This document shows, one piece after another, positions 43,075 to 47,263 of a stretch of 47,263 bases of DNA. The DNA lies in assembly GCA_017996395.1 (NCBI GenBank), contig JAGOHA010000014.1, positions 1-47,263 on the forward strand, read 5' to 3'. The notes below the pieces were generated by a model. It saw only the letters and a program-made list of their open reading frames with translations. It was not told the DNA's origin and searched no databases. The DNA is from Acidobacteriota bacterium. Lineage in GTDB: Bacteria > Acidobacteriota > JAAYUB01. The position numbers were made by a program, and so were the translations under genes. The first letter of the stretch is position 1. Each line of letters begins with the position of its first letter.

Positions 43075-43317
43075 ATGGCCAGTATCGAACAGAAAGTGAA
43101 GGAGATCATCGTCGAGCGGTTGGGCGTCAACGAAGCGGATGTGACTCCGGAAGCGTCCTTCATCGATGATCTGGGCGCCGACTCCCTGGACACCGTGGAG
43201 CTGGTGATGGCCTTCGAAGACGGGTTCGGTATCGAGATCCCGGACGAGGACGCCGAAAAGATCACGAACGTGGCGCAGGCCATCGAGTACATCAAGGAAA
43301 AGGCCGCTGACGCCTAA
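43075..43317 (+). CDS. acpP: Acyl carrier protein
   Basis: An 80-residue acidic carrier. The phosphopantetheine attachment Ser37 is in [10 protein letters not shown]. Size, charge and place between fabG and fabF are fully typical. GGAGG precedes the ATG. A hairpin after the gene may set its expression above that of fabF. Confidence 0.98.
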   Translation: MASIEQKVKEIIVERLGVNEADVTPEASFIDDLGADSLDTVELVMAFEDGFGIEIPDEDAEKITNVAQAIEYIKEKAADA

Positions 43318-43335
43318 CCATTGAGCACAACATCC

Positions 43336-43361
43336 GAGGGGAAGCGCACGCGCTTCCCCTC
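43336..43361 (+). terminator. Strong hairpin between acpP and fabF
   Basis: Twelve-base perfect arms (43336-43347 with 43350-43361), followed by AATTTATC rather than a clean T run. It is likely a partial terminator or message stabiliser giving more acpP than fabF message. It ends 24 nt before the fabF ATG. Confidence 0.6.
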
Positions 43362-43385
43362 AATTTATCTACAAGGGAAAAAACG

Positions 43386-44630
<1,245 letters not shown>

Positions 44631-44655
44631 AGTCCCGCGCCCAATCGGAGGTGGC

Positions 44656-45432
44656 ATGAAAATCGGAGTCTGCATCAAGAAGGTTCCCGACACGGAAACC
44701 CGGATCCGGATCGCGCCCGACGGCCGGCAGGTGAGCCTCGACGGCGTGTCCTTCATCATCTCGCCGTATGACGAGTTCGCCATCGAAGCCGCGCTGCAGC
44801 TCAAGGAGAAGGCCGGTCAGGGCGAGGTGGTCGTCATCGCCGTCGGCGACGAGGATACCGGCAAGGTGATGCGCAACGCGCTGGCCATGGGCGCCGACCG
44901 GGCCGTCCTGGTGACTGATCCGGCCGTCGTCGAGACCGAGCCGTACGACGTCGCCCGGATCCTGGCTGCCGTCGCCCGCAAGGAGGGCGTCGAACTCCTG
45001 CTCTTCGGCAAGCAGGGCGTGGGCCAGGATTATCAGCAAGTGCCGACGCTGACCGCCGAGGTGCTGGGCTGGCCGGCCGCCGCCGTGGTGGTCGGGCTGG
45101 AGATCGCCGGCGGCGAGCTGACCGCCACCCGCGAGATCGATGGCGGCGAGGAAGTCGACCGGCTGTCCCTGCCGGCGGTGGTGTCGGCCCAGAAGGGGCT
45201 CAACACCCCGCGTTACGCGTCGCTGAAGGGAATCATGGCGGCCAAGAAGAAGACCATCGAGACGCACGCCCTCGCCGCGCTGGGTCTGGCCCCGCTGGCG
45301 CAGCGGAGCTGGGAGGTGGTCCGGCTGGAAATGCCGCCCGCCCGTGCCGCCGGCCGGCTCATCGACGGCGAGCCCGAAGCCCAGGTGAAGCAGTTGGTGG
45401 AGCTTCTGCACACGGAAGCGAAGGTGCTCTGA
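44656..45432 (+). CDS. etfB: Electron transfer flavoprotein beta subunit
   Basis: A 258-residue subunit of the FAD/AMP (or FAD/FAD) flavoprotein that takes electrons from acyl-CoA dehydrogenases. It shows KIGVCIKKVPDTETRIRI at the N-terminus, FGKQGVGQDYQQVPTLTAEVLGWP, and the signature LNTPRYASLKGIMAAKKK. GGAGGTG precedes the ATG. It lies 25 nt after fabF and 19 nt before etfA in the same direction. Confidence 0.96.
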   Translation: MKIGVCIKKVPDTETRIRIAPDGRQVSLDGVSFIISPYDEFAIEAALQLKEKAGQGEVVVIAVGDEDTGKVMRNALAMGADRAVLVTDPAVVETEPYDVARILAAVARKEGVELLLFGKQGVGQDYQQVPTLTAEVLGWPAAAVVVGLEIAGGELTATREIDGGEEVDRLSLPAVVSAQKGLNTPRYASLKGIMAAKKKTIETHALAALGLAPLAQRSWEVVRLEMPPARAAGRLIDGEPEAQVKQLVELLHTEAKVL

Positions 45433-45451
45433 GAGAGGAAGGGAGACAATC

Positions 45452-46420
45452 ATGGCCCAAGGCTTTTTGGTATACGTTGAAAATCGGAACGGCCGGATCC
45501 GCAAGGGATCGCTGGAGGCCCTGGCCACCGCCCGGCGCCTGGCCGACACGCTGGGGCGGACGGTGGACGCCGTGATCGTCGGTGACGACGCCGCGGCGGC
45601 CCAGGCGGCCCGCTTCGGCGCCCACCGCCTGTTTCGGGTGGCGCCGGCGGACGTCTTCGAGTCCCGCGACGGCGTGGTGGAACTGCTCGCCGGCCTGGTG
45701 CGGCAGGAATCCCCGGCCTGGATCGTGGCCAGCGCCACGGCCGCGGGCAAGGACTGCCTGCCGGCGCTGGCCGCCCGCTTCGAGCGGTCGGTGATCCAGG
45801 ACGCCACCGAGGTCTCGGTCGAGGGCGGCGAGCTGCTGATCAAGCGGCCCATCTACGCCGGCAAGGCCTTCGAGGTGGTCAAGCCGGCGGGGGCGCTCTC
45901 GTTCCTGTCGCTGCGGCCCAACGTCTTCCCGGCGGCGGAGGCCCCGGCGGTCGCGACCGTCGTGGAGCACGCGGCGGCCGTGGATCCGGCGCGGGTCCGC
46001 ACCCGCGTGGCCGAGGTGCGCGAGACCGCCGGCGGCAAGGTGGAGCTGACCGAGGCCGCGATCGTCGTGTCCGGCGGCCGGGGCATCAAGGCGGCGGAAC
46101 ATTACCCGTTGATCGAGCAGCTGGCCGCCGCCTTCGGCGGCGCCGCGGGCGCGTCCCGCGCGGTGGTCGACGCCGGCTGGGTAGCCCACCACCACCAGGT
46201 GGGCCAGACGGGCAAGACGGTGTCGCCGACACTCTACGTGGCCGTCGGCATCTCGGGCGCGATCCAGCACCTGGCCGGCATGTCGTCGTCCAAGTACATC
46301 GTGGCCATCAACAAGGATCCCGATGCCCCCATCTTCAAGGTGGCCGACTATGGCATCGTGGGCGACCTGTTCCAGGTCGTGCCGCTGCTGATCGAGGAAG
46401 TGCGGAAGCTCAAAGCGTGA
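45452..46420 (+). CDS. etfA: Electron transfer flavoprotein alpha subunit
   Basis: A 322-residue FAD-binding subunit. The C-terminal FAD domain has [35 protein letters not shown] and [24 protein letters not shown], all diagnostic. The segment before it reads [11 protein letters not shown] where most members have a Pro after the Trp region. Length fits standard EtfA without an extra ferredoxin domain. Whether the pair bifurcates electrons cannot be judged from these features alone. Confidence 0.96.
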   Translation: MAQGFLVYVENRNGRIRKGSLEALATARRLADTLGRTVDAVIVGDDAAAAQAARFGAHRLFRVAPADVFESRDGVVELLAGLVRQESPAWIVASATAAGKDCLPALAARFERSVIQDATEVSVEGGELLIKRPIYAGKAFEVVKPAGALSFLSLRPNVFPAAEAPAVATVVEHAAAVDPARVRTRVAEVRETAGGKVELTEAAIVVSGGRGIKAAEHYPLIEQLAAAFGGAAGASRAVVDAGWVAHHHQVGQTGKTVSPTLYVAVGISGAIQHLAGMSSSKYIVAINKDPDAPIFKVADYGIVGDLFQVVPLLIEEVRKLKA

Positions 46421-46433
46421 CCGGGGTGAGGGC

Positions 46434-47189
46434 GTGCCGCTGATCGAACTGCGGGACATCACCAAGAGTTTCGGCGACAACCGGGTGCTGCAGGGCATCA
46501 GCCTGCAGGTGGAAGCGGGCGAGACGCTGGTGGTGCTCGGCCGGAGCGGCATCGGCAAGAGCGTGACGCTCCTCATCATCACCGGCCTGCTGGCGCCGGA
46601 TTCCGGCCAGATCATCCTTCAGGGCCAGGACATCACCCACCTGCGTGAACGGGACCTGATCTCCGTCCGCCGGCGGTTTTCCTATGTTTTCCAATCCGGA
46701 GCGCTGTTTGATTCGTTGACCGTGTTCGAGAACGTCGCCTTCCCCATGTCGGAGTCCCGCGGCCGGGAGGATCCGGAGACCGTCGCGCACGTCCAGCGGA
46801 TCCTGGAGCACCTCGATCTCGCCAAGGTCGCGGATCTCTACCCCCAGGAGCTGAGCACCGGCATGAAGAAACGGGTGGCCATCGCCCGGGCCATCGCGGT
46901 GCAGCCGCTGGCGATCCTGTACGACGAACCGACCACCGGCGTGGACCCTCTCACCGCCAAGCTGATCAGCCGGACGATCAAGGGGCTGCAGCAGCAGCTG
47001 GGGGTGACGTCCATCGTTGTCACCCATGATCTGAAATGCGCGCGGATGATTGCCGACCGGGTGGCCTTCCTGCATGACGGAAGGATCTACTTCCACGACA
47101 CCTTCGACCGCTTCCTCGCGTCCGACCTGGACGAGCTGGTCCGGTTCAAGCACTCCCTGCCGTCATTGCTGCGCTACATTGGGGCCTGA
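46434..47189 (+). CDS. ABC transporter ATP-binding protein, MlaF type
   Basis: A 251-residue ATPase with Walker A GRSGIGKS (36-43), Q loop in YVFQSGALFDSLTVFENVAFP, signature LSTGMKKRV (140-148) and Walker B ILYDEP (161-166). The FQSGALFDS and STGMKKRVAIARA segments are typical of MlaF, the ATPase of the phospholipid transporter of the outer membrane lipid asymmetry system. Start is GTG after GTGAGGG. No MlaE permease or MlaD gene is next to it in the window. It lies 13 nt after etfA and may share its transcript. Confidence 0.88.
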   Translation: MPLIELRDITKSFGDNRVLQGISLQVEAGETLVVLGRSGIGKSVTLLIITGLLAPDSGQIILQGQDITHLRERDLISVRRRFSYVFQSGALFDSLTVFENVAFPMSESRGREDPETVAHVQRILEHLDLAKVADLYPQELSTGMKKRVAIARAIAVQPLAILYDEPTTGVDPLTAKLISRTIKGLQQQLGVTSIVVTHDLKCARMIADRVAFLHDGRIYFHDTFDRFLASDLDELVRFKHSLPSLLRYIGA

Positions 47190-47195
47190 AGCCGA

Positions 47196-47263
47196 CTATT
47201 CCAACTGGATCACGTAGCTGCCGGCCGCCTTGTCGTGCAGCGCCTGCTGGGCCGGATTGTTCA
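47196..47263 (-). CDS. C-terminal end of a probable RDD-family membrane protein (partial)
   Basis: The last 21 or so codons of a minus-strand gene that continues past the right edge. The readable end, with ALHDKAAGSYVIQLE and a TAG stop, matches the final segment of RDD proteins, where LHD-x-x-AG-T/S-x-V is conserved. It converges on the MlaF-type gene with 6 bp between stop codons. Confidence 0.5.
   Translation of the reverse strand, partial: NNPAQQALHDKAAGSYVIQLE

Overview
The window is a GC-rich, densely coded stretch of bacterial chromosome, about two thirds G+C by eye. It comes from a Gram-negative (diderm) organism. The evidence is an E. coli-type division and wall cluster with a meso-DAP-type MurE, a PASTA-tailed FtsI, an MlaF-type ATPase, an IHF-like protein and a split complex I locus. 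The mix of gene order and families (a HVQTED-type unknown protein, ihf-merR-tRNA-surE-pcm, FtsI with PASTA) fits Acidobacteriota or a related deep lineage. That assignment is inference. There are no phage or IS genes, no CRISPR array and no rRNA.

Layout. (1) 190-15226, minus strand: one long dcw operon, mraZ-rsmH-ftsL-ftsI-murE-murF-murD-ftsW-murC-ftsQ-ftsA-ftsZ, then a SYLF lipid-binding protein and an intrinsic terminator. It is collinear with E. coli but lacks mraY, murG and ddl (and has no murB), and the flanking genes are fused by short overlaps exactly where those genes should sit. Its promoter is embedded in a 10-bp-periodic array that looks like the MraZ operator. (2) 15363-18240, plus: a divergent YchF-like GTPase and a DegP/DegQ periplasmic protease, closed by a strong terminator. 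(3) 18290-22790, the accessory-looking part: a secreted protein with two copies of an unfamiliar domain joined to an FGE-sulfatase fold, an extragenic repeat array with perfect palindromes, and an NtrC-like regulator whose phosphoacceptor Asp, GAFTGA loop and Walker B Glu are all lost. (4) 22861-28699, minus: nuoJKLMN, the membrane half of complex I, with its own promoter. (5) 28863-34017, plus: a conserved unknown protein, argS, two small exported unknown proteins and der. (6) 34032-38322, plus: ihf-merR, then three tRNA genes (Pro-GGG, Pro-CGG, Arg-CCU), each with a near-consensus promoter and each immediately upstream of a protein gene (surE-pcm, acyP-apt, a TPR protein). (7) 38379-46420, plus: a DUF177-rpmF-plsX-fabD-fabG-acpP-fabF lipid operon in which an acyl-CoA dehydrogenase occupies the place normally held by fabH, followed by etfB-etfA. 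(8) The right edge has an MlaF-type ABC ATPase and, convergent to it, the last codons of a probable RDD membrane protein.

How the genes work together: the left operon makes wall precursors and the divisome. The nuo block supplies proton pumping. The right operon makes acyl-ACP for phospholipids and carries a flavin dehydrogenase with its electron carrier. The most unusual points are the dehydrogenase/ETF pair in the fatty-acid operon, the missing lipid-linked wall enzymes in the dcw cluster, the MraZ box array, the degenerate sigma-54-type regulator, the two-repeat FGE-fold protein, and the repeated promoter-tRNA-gene arrangement.
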